Positions 1 through 7,720 of a stretch of DNA of 17,699 nucleotides are shown one piece after another. A model generated the notes under the pieces. It saw only the letters and a list, made by a program, of their open reading frames with translations. It did not search any database and was not told the DNA's origin. Every line of letters starts with the position of its first letter. Positions within the stretch are counted from its first letter, which is position 1. Made by a program: the position numbers and the translations under genes. This stretch comes from Olsenella uli (GTDB lineage Bacteria > Actinomycetota > Coriobacteriia > Coriobacteriales > Atopobiaceae). Location of the stretch: contig NZ_CAAKOQ010000036.1 in NCBI RefSeq assembly GCF_901212675.1, forward strand, positions 117,244 to 134,942, written 5' to 3'.

Positions 1-4
1 AGGG

Positions 5-2863
5 TTAGGCCTCGACCTTGACGATGGGGGCAAAGCCCTTCATGAGCTTCTTGACCTTTCCCGTGCGGGTGAACCTCACCTCGATCATATCGCCCGAGGT
101 AGAGAGCACCACACCCGGCCCAAAGGTCTTGTGGGAGATGTGGTCTCCCGCCTGGAAGCCCTCGGCGGCCTTCGCGGCGTCCTTGCGGATGCCGCGCTCG
201 GGGTTGGAGCCATAGGGATCGGCCGCGTCAAGGCCGCGACGCACCCCGTGCGCACCCGAGCCAAAGGTCGACGCGGAGCCGCGCCCGCCCGAGACGCCCA
301 GGCCCGCGCCCCGACCCGAGCCTCCCGCGGCAGAGCCGAAGGTGCGCGCGCCCGACGCGCCGACGCGCCGGGAGCCGCCGAGGGGAATCCCGGCCCCCAT
401 CGCGGGCGCGCCCTCCGGGTCCTGGTTGAAGTCGAAGTCGTCGAAGGCGCCGCGCCGGGGCTCCGCCGAGCGGTACGCGAGCCCGCCCGAGCGCTCCTGG
501 GCGTTGCCGCCCGCCGAGCGCGTGGCCGAGCCGTAGACCGCGCCGCCGTAGACCTCGGTGCCGCTGCCGTACGTGCCCCTGCGATCGCCGCGCTTCTCCC
601 AGCCCACGCCCGAGAAGCCCTCCGAGCCCACGCCCACAAGCTGGATGTCCTCGCTGGGAATCTCGCGCAGGAAGCGGCTGGGCGGGTTGGCCTGGGTAGC
701 GCCGTAGGTGCGGCGCGTGGCGGCGTACGTGAGGTAGAGGCGCCGCTCGGCGCGCGTGATGGCCACGTAGGCCAGGCGGCGCTCCTCCTCCACGCCGGCT
801 GGGTCGTCCTCGTGCCCGGCATGCGGGAAGATGCCCTCCTCCATGCCCGCCACGAACACGACGGGAAACTCCAAACCCTTGGCCGAGTGCACCGTCATCA
901 TCGTGACCGCGCTCGTGGAGCCGGCCAGCGCGTCGAGGTCGCTGCGCAGGGCCAGCCACTCCATGAAGGCCGGCAGCTTCTCCGCCGCTACTCGCACCGT
1001 GGGGTCGACCGGCTGCGCGGGAGCGGGCGCCGGCCCGTCCTCGCCCGGCGCCGCGTCGAGCGCGCCGGCCTCGCGCAGCTGCGCCAGGCTCTCGAGGGTC
1101 TCGGCCACGTCCTCGTGCGTCTCGTCGAACTCCTGGGCCACGCCCAAAAACTCGTGGATGTTCTCGACGCGCCCGTCCGCCTCGACGGTGTGCTCGGCCT
1201 CGAGCGCCTGCACGAGTCCCGTGTCGTCGACGATGGACTCCACCACGCGCGCAAGCTCGCCGCTTTTGGCGCGGGCCCGCTCGATCACGCTCGTAAACTG
1301 GCCCAGGGCATTGCGCACCTTGGCCGTGAGCAGGCCCTCCTCGGCCACGCAGGCCTGGCACGCGGCCAGAAACGGCATGCCGTGCCTGAGGGCGTAGCTC
1401 TGGATCTTGCCCACGCTCGTGGAGCCGATGCCGCGCCGAGGCGTGTTGACCACGCGCTGGGCCGAGACGTCGTCCGCCGGGTTGACCACGAGCTTGAGGT
1501 AGGCCATGACGTCGCGGATCTCGGCGCGGTCGAAGAAGCGCGTGCCGCCCACGATCTTGTACGGCACGCCCGCACGCAGGAGCATGTCCTCGAGGATGCG
1601 GCTCTGGGCGTTGGTGCGGTAGAAGAGCGCCATGTCGTCGTAGCTGATGCCCGTGCCGTGCAGCTTCTCGATCTGCGCGCCGATCCAGCGGCCCTCGTCG
1701 CGCTCGTCGGAGGCCTGGTAGGCCTGCACGAGCTCGCCGTCGCCCCGGGAGGTGTAGAGGCGCTTCGCCTTGCGGCGCGAGTTGTGCGCCACCACGGCGT
1801 TCGCGGCGTTCAGGATGTGGCCCGTGGAGCGGTAGTTCTCCTCGAGCTTGACCACCTTGGCGTCCGGGTAGTCCTTCTCGAAGTCGAGGATGTTCTGGAT
1901 GTCGGCGCCGCGCCAGGAGTAGATGGACTGGTCGTCATCGCCCACGACCATGAGGTTGCGCTCGCGCGCGGCCAGCATGTTGGTGATCTCGTACTGGACG
2001 TGGTTGGTGTCCTGGTACTCGTCCACCGAGATCTGGACGAAGCGGTCCTGGTACTTTGCCAGGACGTCCGGATGCTCCTTGAGCAGCTTGTAGGCGTTGA
2101 TGAGCAGGTCGTCGAAGTCCATGGCGTTGGCACGCTCGAGGCGGCGCTGCAGCTCGTGGTAGACGCGGGCGGCCGCCTGCAGGGCCGGCGTGTTGGCCAT
2201 GCCCTCGAACTCGTCCGGCAGGACCAGGGCGTTCTTGGCGCTGGAAATGCGCGAGCGGATGCCGTTGAGCGGGAAGCTCTTGGGCTCGATGTCGAGGTCG
2301 GCCATGATCTGCTTGACGAGGCGCTTGGAGTCGTCGTCGTCATAGATGGTGAAGTTGTCCCTGAAGCCGAGGGCCTCGGCGTCCTCGCGCAGGATGCGCA
2401 CGCACATGGCGTGGAAGGTGCAGACCCACATGCCGCGCGTGCCGCCGGGCAGGAGCGCCCCCAGGCGCTCGCGCATCTCGGCCGCGGCCTTGTTGGTGAA
2501 CGTGATGGCGAGGATGCGCCAGGGACGCACGCCCTCGTCGGCGATCATGTGGGCGATACGGTACGTGAGCACGCGCGTCTTGCCCGAGCCGGCGCCGGCC
2601 AGCACGAGCAGCGGCCCGTGGGTGCACTCGGCGGCCTCGCGCTGGGCGGGGTTGAGGCCCGCGAGGTCGATGGAGTAGGCGGGCGGCTGGTAGCGCGGGC
2701 GCGGCGTCGAGACCGCGGTGGCCGGCGCGACGGCAGCAGTCGGGGACGCGGACGCACCGGGTGCCGGGGCAGCCCCCGAGCCAGACGCCGACCCCTCCCC
2801 CACCTGCGCAAAGATTGGCAGCGTGAGGTCCTGGGCGCTTCTCTTCCTAGATGTTGGCGACAT
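5..2863 (-). CDS. pcrA: ATP-dependent DNA helicase PcrA/UvrD (SF1A)
   Basis: A 952-residue superfamily 1A 3'-5' DNA helicase that unwinds DNA in repair and replication restart. Visible motifs in order: Q-motif region (NPAQREA from 71), Walker A AGAGSGKT (89-96), motif Ia TFTNKAA (121-127), Walker B DEYQD (281-285), motif III QSIYSWRGAD (312-321), motif IV ENYRSTGHI (342-350), motif V TVHSAKGLEF (657-666) and motif VI VAITRAERRL (700-709). The C-terminus (about 905-952, GDHISHKTFGPGVV) matches the Tudor-like domain through which PcrA/UvrD contacts RNA polymerase. A glycine/serine/arginine-rich linker (about 745-880) precedes it, and an Ala/Pro-rich tail of about 62 residues lies before the helicase core. 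I chose the ATG at 2863 because a strong GGGAGG sits 6 bases upstream. The open frame continues to 3691, but that part is antisense to metE and is not real. The gene diverges from metE. The closely related Rep or UvrD names are possible; the actinobacterial/Gram-positive context and C-terminal domain favour PcrA. Confidence 0.95.
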   Translation of the reverse strand: MSPTSRKRSAQDLTLPIFAQVGEGSASGSGAAPAPGASASPTAAVAPATAVSTPRPRYQPPAYSIDLAGLNPAQREAAECTHGPLLVLAGAGSGKTRVLTYRIAHMIADEGVRPWRILAITFTNKAAAEMRERLGALLPGGTRGMWVCTFHAMCVRILREDAEALGFRDNFTIYDDDDSKRLVKQIMADLDIEPKSFPLNGIRSRISSAKNALVLPDEFEGMANTPALQAAARVYHELQRRLERANAMDFDDLLINAYKLLKEHPDVLAKYQDRFVQISVDEYQDTNHVQYEITNMLAARERNLMVVGDDDQSIYSWRGADIQNILDFEKDYPDAKVVKLEENYRSTGHILNAANAVVAHNSRRKAKRLYTSRGDGELVQAYQASDERDEGRWIGAQIEKLHGTGISYDDMALFYRTNAQSRILEDMLLRAGVPYKIVGGTRFFDRAEIRDVMAYLKLVVNPADDVSAQRVVNTPRRGIGSTSVGKIQSYALRHGMPFLAACQACVAEEGLLTAKVRNALGQFTSVIERARAKSGELARVVESIVDDTGLVQALEAEHTVEADGRVENIHEFLGVAQEFDETHEDVAETLESLAQLREAGALDAAPGEDGPAPAPAQPVDPTVRVAAEKLPAFMEWLALRSDLDALAGSTSAVTMMTVHSAKGLEFPVVFVAGMEEGIFPHAGHEDDPAGVEEERRLAYVAITRAERRLYLTYAATRRTYGATQANPPSRFLREIPSEDIQLVGVGSEGFSGVGWEKRGDRRGTYGSGTEVYGGAVYGSATRSAGGNAQERSGGLAYRSAEPRRGAFDDFDFNQDPEGAPAMGAGIPLGGSRRVGASGARTFGSAAGGSGRGAGLGVSGGRGSASTFGSGAHGVRRGLDAADPYGSNPERGIRKDAAKAAEGFQAGDHISHKTFGPGVVLSTSGDMIEVRFTRTGKVKKLMKGFAPIVKVEA

Positions 2864-2892
2864 GCGAGCCCTCCCGTCTCTCCCTTTGAGGG

Positions 2893-2920
2893 TTTCTAGT
2901 CTAAACGGCATAGCGGACAA
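2893..2920 (-). promoter_or_regulatory. Candidate sigma-A-like promoter of pcrA
   Basis: On the minus strand, TTGTCC (2920-2915, 4 of 6 to TTGACA) and TAGAAA (2898-2893, 4 of 6 to TATAAT) are separated by 16 bases. Transcription would start near 2886, giving a leader of about 23 bases that carries the GGGAGG ribosome site. The boxes are imperfect and this is inference from spacing and position. Confidence 0.4.
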
Positions 2921-2928
2921 AAACGAAT

Positions 2929-2945
2929 CCACACGGGAGGTGTGG
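2929..2945. repeat. Short inverted repeat in the pcrA-metE gap
   Basis: CCACAC (2929-2934) and GTGTGG (2940-2945) form a perfect 6-bp stem around the 5-base loop GGGAG. It sits just upstream of the candidate pcrA -35 box, so it could be a protein-binding dyad. It could also be chance in GC-rich DNA. Confidence 0.3.
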
Positions 2946-2958
2946 GCCGGGAGCCACC

Positions 2959-2998
2959 CCATAGCCAAGGCGGGGAGACGTCTCCACCTTCCATAGCC
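2959..2998. promoter_or_regulatory. Operator-like element: 12-bp palindrome between CCATAGCC direct repeats
   Basis: A perfect palindrome GGAGACGTCTCC (2974-2985) is flanked by two identical copies of CCATAGCC (2959-2966 and 2991-2998), spaced 32 bases apart start to start, about three helical turns. AAGG (2967-2970) and CCTT (2987-2990) extend the dyad imperfectly. It lies in the gap between the divergent pcrA and metE genes, about 80-95 bases before the likely metE start of transcription, a position that would suit an activator or repressor site. No known regulator consensus is recognised. Confidence 0.4.
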
Positions 2999-3051
2999 TG
3001 CCCCTATGCAAACCGATAGGTAGCCGGACTTATCGCCTTGTCTCGCTTCCG

Positions 3052-3060
3052 TGTTACAAC
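3052..3060 (+). promoter_or_regulatory. Candidate extended -10 promoter element of metE
   Basis: TGTTACAAC matches the extended -10 pattern TGN followed by TACAAC (4 of 6 to TATAAT). No convincing -35 box lies 16-18 bases upstream, which would fit an activator-dependent promoter. Transcription would begin near 3067, about 37 bases before the ATG, close to the 8-bp palindrome CAGATCTG (3070-3077). Confidence 0.35.
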
Positions 3061-3103
3061 AACCCAAGCCAGATCTGTCACGCCACCATCGAAAGGCGAC
3101 CAC

Positions 3104-5380
3104 ATGAAGACCTCCGTCATCGGCTACCCCCGCATCGGCAAGCTGCGCGAGCTCAAGTTCGCCGAGGAGAAGTACTTCCGCGGCGAGCTCACCGAGCGCG
3201 AGCTCAGGGACACCGCCGAGGCCCTGCGCGTCGAGCACTGGCGCACCCAGGACGCGGCCGACATCGACCTCATCCCCTCCAACGACTTCTCCTTCTACGA
3301 CACCACGCTCGACGCTGCCGAGCTGCTCAACATCGTGCCCGCCCGCTACCGCGAGCTGGGCCTCTCCCCGCTCGACACCTACTTTGCGATGGCGCGCGGC
3401 TACCAGGGTCCGGCCGGCGACGTCAAGGCGCTCGCCATGAAGAAGTGGTTCAACACCAACTACCACTACACCGTGCCCGAGATCGACGACGACACCCAGA
3501 TCAAGCTCGTGGGCACCAAGCCCTTCGACGAGTACGCCGAGGCCCGCTCCTACGGCTTCGAGACCAAGTCCGTCGTGCTTGGCCCCATCACCCTGCTCAA
3601 GCTCGCGCGCTTCACCGGCACCAAGACCATCGCCGACGTCGAGGCCGACGTGGCCCAGGCCTACGCGGACATCATCGCCCATCTCGGCCATCTCGGCGCG
3701 CCCTGGGTCCAGCTCGACGAGCCCTGGCTCGTGCGCGACCTCGACGCCGACGACCTCGCCCTCGTGCGCCGCGTCTTCGAGCGCGTGCTGGCTAACACCG
3801 GCAGCGTCAAGGTGCTCGTCCAGACCTACTTCGGTGACGTCCGCGACTGCTACGACCTGCTCGCGGAGCTACCCTTCGACGCCATCGGCCTCGACTTCAT
3901 CGAGGGCACCCGCACGCTCGACCTCGTGCGCACCCACGGCTTCCCGAAGGACAAGCTGCTGGTCGCGGGCCTCGTGAACGGCAAGAACATCTGGCGCAAC
4001 CACTTTGGCAAGACCCTCGACGTGGTGGACGAGCTGCGCAAGACCGGCGCCGAGATGGCGCTCTCCACCAGTTGCTCGCTTCTGCACGTGCCCTACACGC
4101 TGGCCAACGAGACCAAGCTCAAGCCCGAGTACGCGGAGCACTTCGCCTTCGCGGTGGAGAAGCTCGGCGAGCTGCATGAGCTCGCGACCCTGCTCGAGGA
4201 GGACGACCCGCGCGCAAGCCAGGCCTTCGTGGCAAACGCCCAGCTCATGGGAGCCCGTCCCGACAAGGACGACGCGGCCGTCCAGGCTCGCGTGGCCGCC
4301 ATCACCGACGACGAGTACACGCGCCTGCCCGCCCGCCCCGAGCGCGAGCGCATCCAGAAGGACGAGTTCAAGCTGCCGCTCTTCCCCACCACGACGATCG
4401 GCTCGTTCCCCCAGACGCGCGACGTGCGTGCCGAGCGTCGCGCCCTCAAGCGCGGCGAGGTCACCCGCGACGAGTACGAGCAGTTCATGCGCGACAAGAT
4501 CGCCGCCTGCGTCAAGCTGCAGGAGCAGATCGGCCTCGACGTCCTCGTGCACGGCGAGTTCGAGCGCAACGACATGGTCGAGTACTTCGGCGAGCAGCTG
4601 AACGGGTTCCTGTTCACCGAGAAGGCCTGGGTCCAGAGCTACGGCACCCGCTGCGTCAAGCCGCCCATCGTCTGGGGCGACGTGAGCCGGCCGCACACCA
4701 TGACGGTGAAGTGGTCCACCTACGCCCAGAGCCTCACCAAGAAGCCGATGAAGGGCATGCTCACCGGCCCCGTCACCATCCTCAACTGGTCGTTTCCGCG
4801 CGAGGACATCTCCCGCGAGGAGTCCACGAAGCAGATCGCCCTGGCCATCCGCGACGAGGTGCTCGACCTCGAGGCGGCCGGCATCCGCGTGATTCAGGTC
4901 GACGAGGCGGCGCTGCGCGAGAAGCTGCCGCTACGCAAGAGCGACTGGTTCAGCGAGTACCTCGACTGGGCCATCCCGGCGTTCCGCCTCGTGCACAGCG
5001 CCTGCAAGCCCACCACGCAGGTGCACACGCACATGTGCTACTCCGAGTTCACCGACATCATCAAGGCCATCGACGCCATGGACGCCGACGTCATCACCTT
5101 CGAGGCCAGCAGGAGCGACCTGCTCATCCTCGACTCGCTCGCCGAGAACCACTTCGAGACCGAGGTTGGCCCAGGCGTCTACGACATCCACTCGCCGCGC
5201 GTCCCCTCGACCGAGGAGATCGTGGACGCGCTGCACAAGATGCTCGCGAAGGTTAAGCCGGAGAAGCTGTGGGTCAACCCCGACTGCGGCCTCAAGACCC
5301 GCGGCGAGGCCGAGGTGCTGCCCTCGCTCGAGCACATGGTCGCCGCGGCCAGGCAGCTGCGTGAGGAGCACCAGGCGTAG
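3104..5380 (+). CDS. metE: Cobalamin-independent methionine synthase (5-methyltetrahydropteroyltriglutamate-homocysteine methyltransferase)
   Basis: A 758-residue cytoplasmic enzyme that transfers the methyl group of 5-methyltetrahydropteroyl-polyglutamate to homocysteine without B12, the last step of methionine synthesis. Length is close to the E. coli protein (753). The N-terminal folate half begins with the family signature IGYPRIGKLRELK. The catalytic C-terminal half starts at FPTTTIGSFPQT and contains HGEFERNDMVEYFGE. The four zinc ligands of the family are all present: H643 and C645 (THMCYSEF), E667 (VITFEASRSD) and C728 (NPDCGLKTR). Each is two residues beyond its E. coli counterpart, so the enzyme should be active. 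I chose the ATG at 3104 over an upstream in-frame TTG at 3038 because homology begins here and AAAGG lies about 9 bases upstream. Monocistronic: its own upstream gap and a strong terminator behind it. Confidence 0.97.
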   Translation: MKTSVIGYPRIGKLRELKFAEEKYFRGELTERELRDTAEALRVEHWRTQDAADIDLIPSNDFSFYDTTLDAAELLNIVPARYRELGLSPLDTYFAMARGYQGPAGDVKALAMKKWFNTNYHYTVPEIDDDTQIKLVGTKPFDEYAEARSYGFETKSVVLGPITLLKLARFTGTKTIADVEADVAQAYADIIAHLGHLGAPWVQLDEPWLVRDLDADDLALVRRVFERVLANTGSVKVLVQTYFGDVRDCYDLLAELPFDAIGLDFIEGTRTLDLVRTHGFPKDKLLVAGLVNGKNIWRNHFGKTLDVVDELRKTGAEMALSTSCSLLHVPYTLANETKLKPEYAEHFAFAVEKLGELHELATLLEEDDPRASQAFVANAQLMGARPDKDDAAVQARVAAITDDEYTRLPARPERERIQKDEFKLPLFPTTTIGSFPQTRDVRAERRALKRGEVTRDEYEQFMRDKIAACVKLQEQIGLDVLVHGEFERNDMVEYFGEQLNGFLFTEKAWVQSYGTRCVKPPIVWGDVSRPHTMTVKWSTYAQSLTKKPMKGMLTGPVTILNWSFPREDISREESTKQIALAIRDEVLDLEAAGIRVIQVDEAALREKLPLRKSDWFSEYLDWAIPAFRLVHSACKPTTQVHTHMCYSEFTDIIKAIDAMDADVITFEASRSDLLILDSLAENHFETEVGPGVYDIHSPRVPSTEEIVDALHKMLAKVKPEKLWVNPDCGLKTRGEAEVLPSLEHMVAAARQLREEHQA

Positions 5381-5429
5381 CGGCCGCATGGCACCGCGGA
5401 AGGCACAAGGCCGCAGGTAACAGCAGGCG

Positions 5430-5466
5430 AAGGGCCCCGAGGCACGCGCGATGCCTCGGGGCCCTT
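5430..5466 (+). terminator. Strong hairpin terminator after metE
   Basis: A perfect 15-bp stem, AAGGGCCCCGAGGCA (5430-5444) with its exact complement (5452-5466), encloses the 7-base loop CGCGCGA. It lies 50 bases after the metE stop. The downstream T run is short (TTGT), as is common in GC-rich genomes; the AA/TT at the stem base makes it usable from either strand. Confidence 0.85.
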
Positions 5467-5638
5467 GTCACAGACGGACGATCCTTCAGACAGGCGACTC
5501 CTCTCGAGGCGTCGGGGCGCACGGCACCAACCCGAGCAGGGCCACGCCCACCGGACCCACCAGAGCGGGACCGAAGCTGTAGAGCCCCCAAGCAATGGGC
5601 GTCGGTACGCGCGGGCGCCTTATGCGGCGGCGGGCCGG
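5467..5638. other. Non-coding gap between the metE terminator and the dehydrogenase promoter
   Basis: About 170 bases with no gene I can support. On the minus strand part of this stretch (about 5595-5486) reads as a hydrophobic peptide ending in a stop, but there is no start codon with a ribosome site, so it is at most a decayed remnant. Confidence 0.4.
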
Positions 5639-5647
5639 GCCTATAAT
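5620..5647 (+). promoter_or_regulatory. Promoter of the D-2-hydroxyacid dehydrogenase gene
   Basis: A perfect -10 hexamer TATAAT (5642-5647) stands out in very GC-rich surroundings. A poor -35-like TTATGC (5620-5625) lies 16 bases upstream. The start of transcription would fall near 5654, leaving a leader of about 21 bases containing the AAGGGAG ribosome site. The -10 is convincing and the -35 is not. Confidence 0.65.
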
Positions 5648-5674
5648 CGCCAAGAACGACGACAAGGGAGTCCC

Positions 5675-6688
5675 ATGCCGAGCAACAGCGAGCCCCATCG
5701 CGTCCTCTACTACACGCTCGACGGCAACACGCGTCGGGCCAACGAGATCCTCTCCGAGCACGGTGCGGGCGGCCGCATCCAACTCGTCGGCCTCGCACAC
5801 GAGCCGTTCCGCTCGCCCACCCGCCGCGAGCTCGAGGGCTGCGAGGCCGTCATCGGCGAGTTCATGCCCGTCATTGGCGAGGCGGTCGACGCCTTCGCGG
5901 ACGCTGGGGTGCGGCTCGTGGCCAGCATGTCGATCGGCCTCAACCACATGGACGTGGAGCGGCTGGCCTCGCGTGGTGTGCTGGTGAGCAACTGCCCGGG
6001 CTATTGCGCGAAGGACGTCGCCACGCACGCGATGGCGCTCATGCTCGACCTCATGCGCAAGGTCACCTTCGCGAACCGGGACGTCCTTGCCGGTGGCTGG
6101 GACCCCAAGGTGGGCTATCCGGTCCACCGCCCCGATGGCCAGACGCTGGGGCTTGTGTTCTTTGGGCGCATCGCGCGCGAGGTGGCCCCCATCGCGCGGG
6201 CGCTGGGCATGCGCGTCGTGGTGTGGGCGCCCACGAAGTCGGCCGAGGAGCTTGCGGAGGCGGGGTGCGAGAAGGCCGAGACGCTGGACGAGCTGCTTCG
6301 CCAGTCCGACGTGGCGAGCCTGCACTGCCCCCTCATCGAGGAGACGCGCGACCTCATCGGCAAGCACGAGCTCGAGGTCATGAAGCCAAGCGCCTACCTC
6401 GTGAACACGGCCCGCGGCGAATGCGTAGACGAGGCGGCCCTGCTCGTGGCGCTCGACGAGAGCGTGGCAAGCTGCGGCAGGCACGGCATCCGTGCGGCGG
6501 CGCTCGACACGCTTGCCCACGAGGCGCGGGAGCGAAACGAGCGGCTCATCCACCATCCCCGCTGCGTGGTGACGCCCCATAGCGCCTACGACTCGCTCGA
6601 GGCCGCCGACGCGTTGCGCCAGATGAGCCTCCAGGCCGTCTGCAAGCTGCTGCTTGAGGGCAGGCGCCCCACGTGGTGCGTGAGCTGA
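5675..6688 (+). CDS. D-isomer-specific 2-hydroxyacid dehydrogenase with degenerate cofactor motif
   Basis: A 337-residue cytoplasmic oxidoreductase of the D-2-hydroxyacid dehydrogenase family, which reversibly reduces 2-oxoacids with NAD(P)H. The family's catalytic triad is present: R247 (NTARGE), E283 (LAHEARE) and H302 (TPHSAY). The substrate-domain stretch SNCPGYCAKDVATHAMAL is also typical. The Rossmann glycine motif is unusual: where relatives have GLGRIG, this protein has FFGRIA (F162, G164, A167), so two of three glycines are lost. The acidic residue expected at the end of the second beta strand is replaced (VVVWAPT, A185). Cofactor preference may therefore be altered, or affinity weakened. 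Start chosen at the ATG with AAGGGAG 4 bases upstream and a TATAAT promoter; earlier in-frame codons lie upstream of that promoter. Substrate cannot be assigned (lactate, 2-hydroxyglutarate, glycerate or others). Transcribed alone and convergent with uppP. Confidence 0.85.
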   Translation: MPSNSEPHRVLYYTLDGNTRRANEILSEHGAGGRIQLVGLAHEPFRSPTRRELEGCEAVIGEFMPVIGEAVDAFADAGVRLVASMSIGLNHMDVERLASRGVLVSNCPGYCAKDVATHAMALMLDLMRKVTFANRDVLAGGWDPKVGYPVHRPDGQTLGLVFFGRIAREVAPIARALGMRVVVWAPTKSAEELAEAGCEKAETLDELLRQSDVASLHCPLIEETRDLIGKHELEVMKPSAYLVNTARGECVDEAALLVALDESVASCGRHGIRAAALDTLAHEARERNERLIHHPRCVVTPHSAYDSLEAADALRQMSLQAVCKLLLEGRRPTWCVS

Positions 6689-6710
6689 GGGTTGTCTACC
6701 CGGGGTCAGC
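6684..6710. terminator. Weak candidate hairpin between convergent genes
   Basis: GCTGAGGGT (6684-6692) can pair with ACCC (6698-6701) and TCAGC (6706-6710), leaving a 5-base loop and a 4-base GGGG bulge. It overlaps the dehydrogenase stop codon and lies in the 43-base gap before the uppP stop. There is no T run, so the call rests mainly on position. Confidence 0.3.
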
Positions 6711-6731
6711 CGTCAGCCAAGAGCCTGCTTC

Positions 6732-7685
6732 CTACGCAAGCCCCAGCGCCGGCCCAATGAACAGGAAGAACGCGAGCACGAGCACGCCGAGCACGATGCG
6801 GTACCAGCCAAACACCTTGAAGTCGTGACGGCGCACGAAGCCCGTGAGCCAGCGAATGGCCAGAAGCGACGTCACGAACGCAACCACCAGACCCACGATC
6901 ATGATGCCCCACTCGTTGGCGCCCATCGCGGCCCCGCCCAGCAGGAACTTCACGACCTTGAGCAGGCTCGCGCCAAACATGACGGGAATCGCAAGGTAGA
7001 ACGTGAACTTGGCAGCGACGGAGCGCGTGGTGCCCAGAAGCAGGCCGCCGATGATGGTCGAGCCGGAGCGGGACGTGCCGGGCACGAGGGAAAGCACCTG
7101 GAAACAGCCGATGCCAAACGCTGTCTTCCACGAGATGTCCTCGATGCGCGTGATGCGACCAAAGTCGGTGTCGTCGTCGGCCGGCTGCGCCACGGGAGCG
7201 GCGCCAGCGAAGTGGCGGCCGTGCTTGGGCGCCTGCATCTGCACCTCAAGCGCGCGCTCGGAGCGCTTGTGGGCACGCCAGTTCTCGATGATGATGAACG
7301 CGATGCCATAGACCACGAGTGCCACGGCCACCACGTAGCCGTTGTAGAAGTGCTCGTCCATGAAGTCGTTGAGCGGAAGACCGATCACGGCCGCGGGGAT
7401 GCAGCCCAGGATGATCTTGCCCCAGAGCGTCCACGTGGCGCGGCGGCCCTCGGCGCCCTTGCTCGGCGAGAACGGGTTGAGGTCGTGGAAGTACAGCACC
7501 ACGACGGACAGGATCGCGCCCAGCTGGATCACCACGAGGAACATGTTCCAGAACTCCTCGGACACGTTCATCTTGACGAATTCCTCGACCAGGATCATGT
7601 GACCGGTCGAGGAGATGGGCAGCCATTCGGTAATGCCCTCGACCAGGCCGAGGAACGCGGATTTGATCAGGTCCAGAATGTCCAT
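6732..7685 (-). CDS. uppP: Undecaprenyl-diphosphatase UppP/BacA
   Basis: A 317-residue polytopic inner-membrane enzyme that dephosphorylates undecaprenyl diphosphate to recycle the lipid carrier of peptidoglycan synthesis; overexpression of this family gives bacitracin resistance. The first family signature EGITEWLPISSTGH covers residues 16-29 (E16, E20, S26, H29). The second, VPGTSRSGST, covers 201-210 with the catalytic arginine at R206. Multiple hydrophobic segments follow and precede these. It is about 45 residues longer than E. coli BacA. The extra length is mostly a hydrophilic stretch at roughly 138-180, rich in charged residues, Ala and Pro and including DDDTD, placed between a transmembrane segment and the second signature. 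The ATG at 7685 has GAAGGG about 5 bases upstream. Diverges from the usp gene. Confidence 0.95.
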   Translation of the reverse strand: MDILDLIKSAFLGLVEGITEWLPISSTGHMILVEEFVKMNVSEEFWNMFLVVIQLGAILSVVVLYFHDLNPFSPSKGAEGRRATWTLWGKIILGCIPAAVIGLPLNDFMDEHFYNGYVVAVALVVYGIAFIIIENWRAHKRSERALEVQMQAPKHGRHFAGAAPVAQPADDDTDFGRITRIEDISWKTAFGIGCFQVLSLVPGTSRSGSTIIGGLLLGTTRSVAAKFTFYLAIPVMFGASLLKVVKFLLGGAAMGANEWGIMIVGLVVAFVTSLLAIRWLTGFVRRHDFKVFGWYRIVLGVLVLAFFLFIGPALGLA

Positions 7686-7720
7686 GGAAACCCTTCGATC
7701 GCAGTTCGTGTGCGCGCCAC

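Noticed and set aside
131..2899. Very long open frame on the plus strand across pcrA
   Set aside because: It is a shadow of the GC-rich helicase gene; the translation is low-complexity Ala/Arg/Gly/Leu/Val/His with no domain, and no ribosome site is evident.
2940..3103. Cobalamin riboswitch upstream of metE
   Set aside because: AAGCCAGATCTG (3066-3077) loosely recalls the B12 box, but the loop is too short and the other conserved boxes (such as GCCACTG) are absent. A SAM riboswitch pattern was not seen either.
2864..3691. Extension of the pcrA reading frame upstream of 2863
   Set aside because: The extra residues are antisense to metE, have no helicase similarity, and a strong ribosome site supports the start at 2863.
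3869..4696. Long antisense frames inside metE (and similar ones inside the peptidase, dehydratase and activase genes)
   Set aside because: They arise because third-position G+C bias removes stop codons from other frames; none has recognisable domains or start signals.
5486..5595. Hydrophobic peptide frame on the minus strand after metE
   Set aside because: It looks membrane-like but has no start codon with a ribosome site, and most of its frame overlaps the dehydrogenase gene in antisense.
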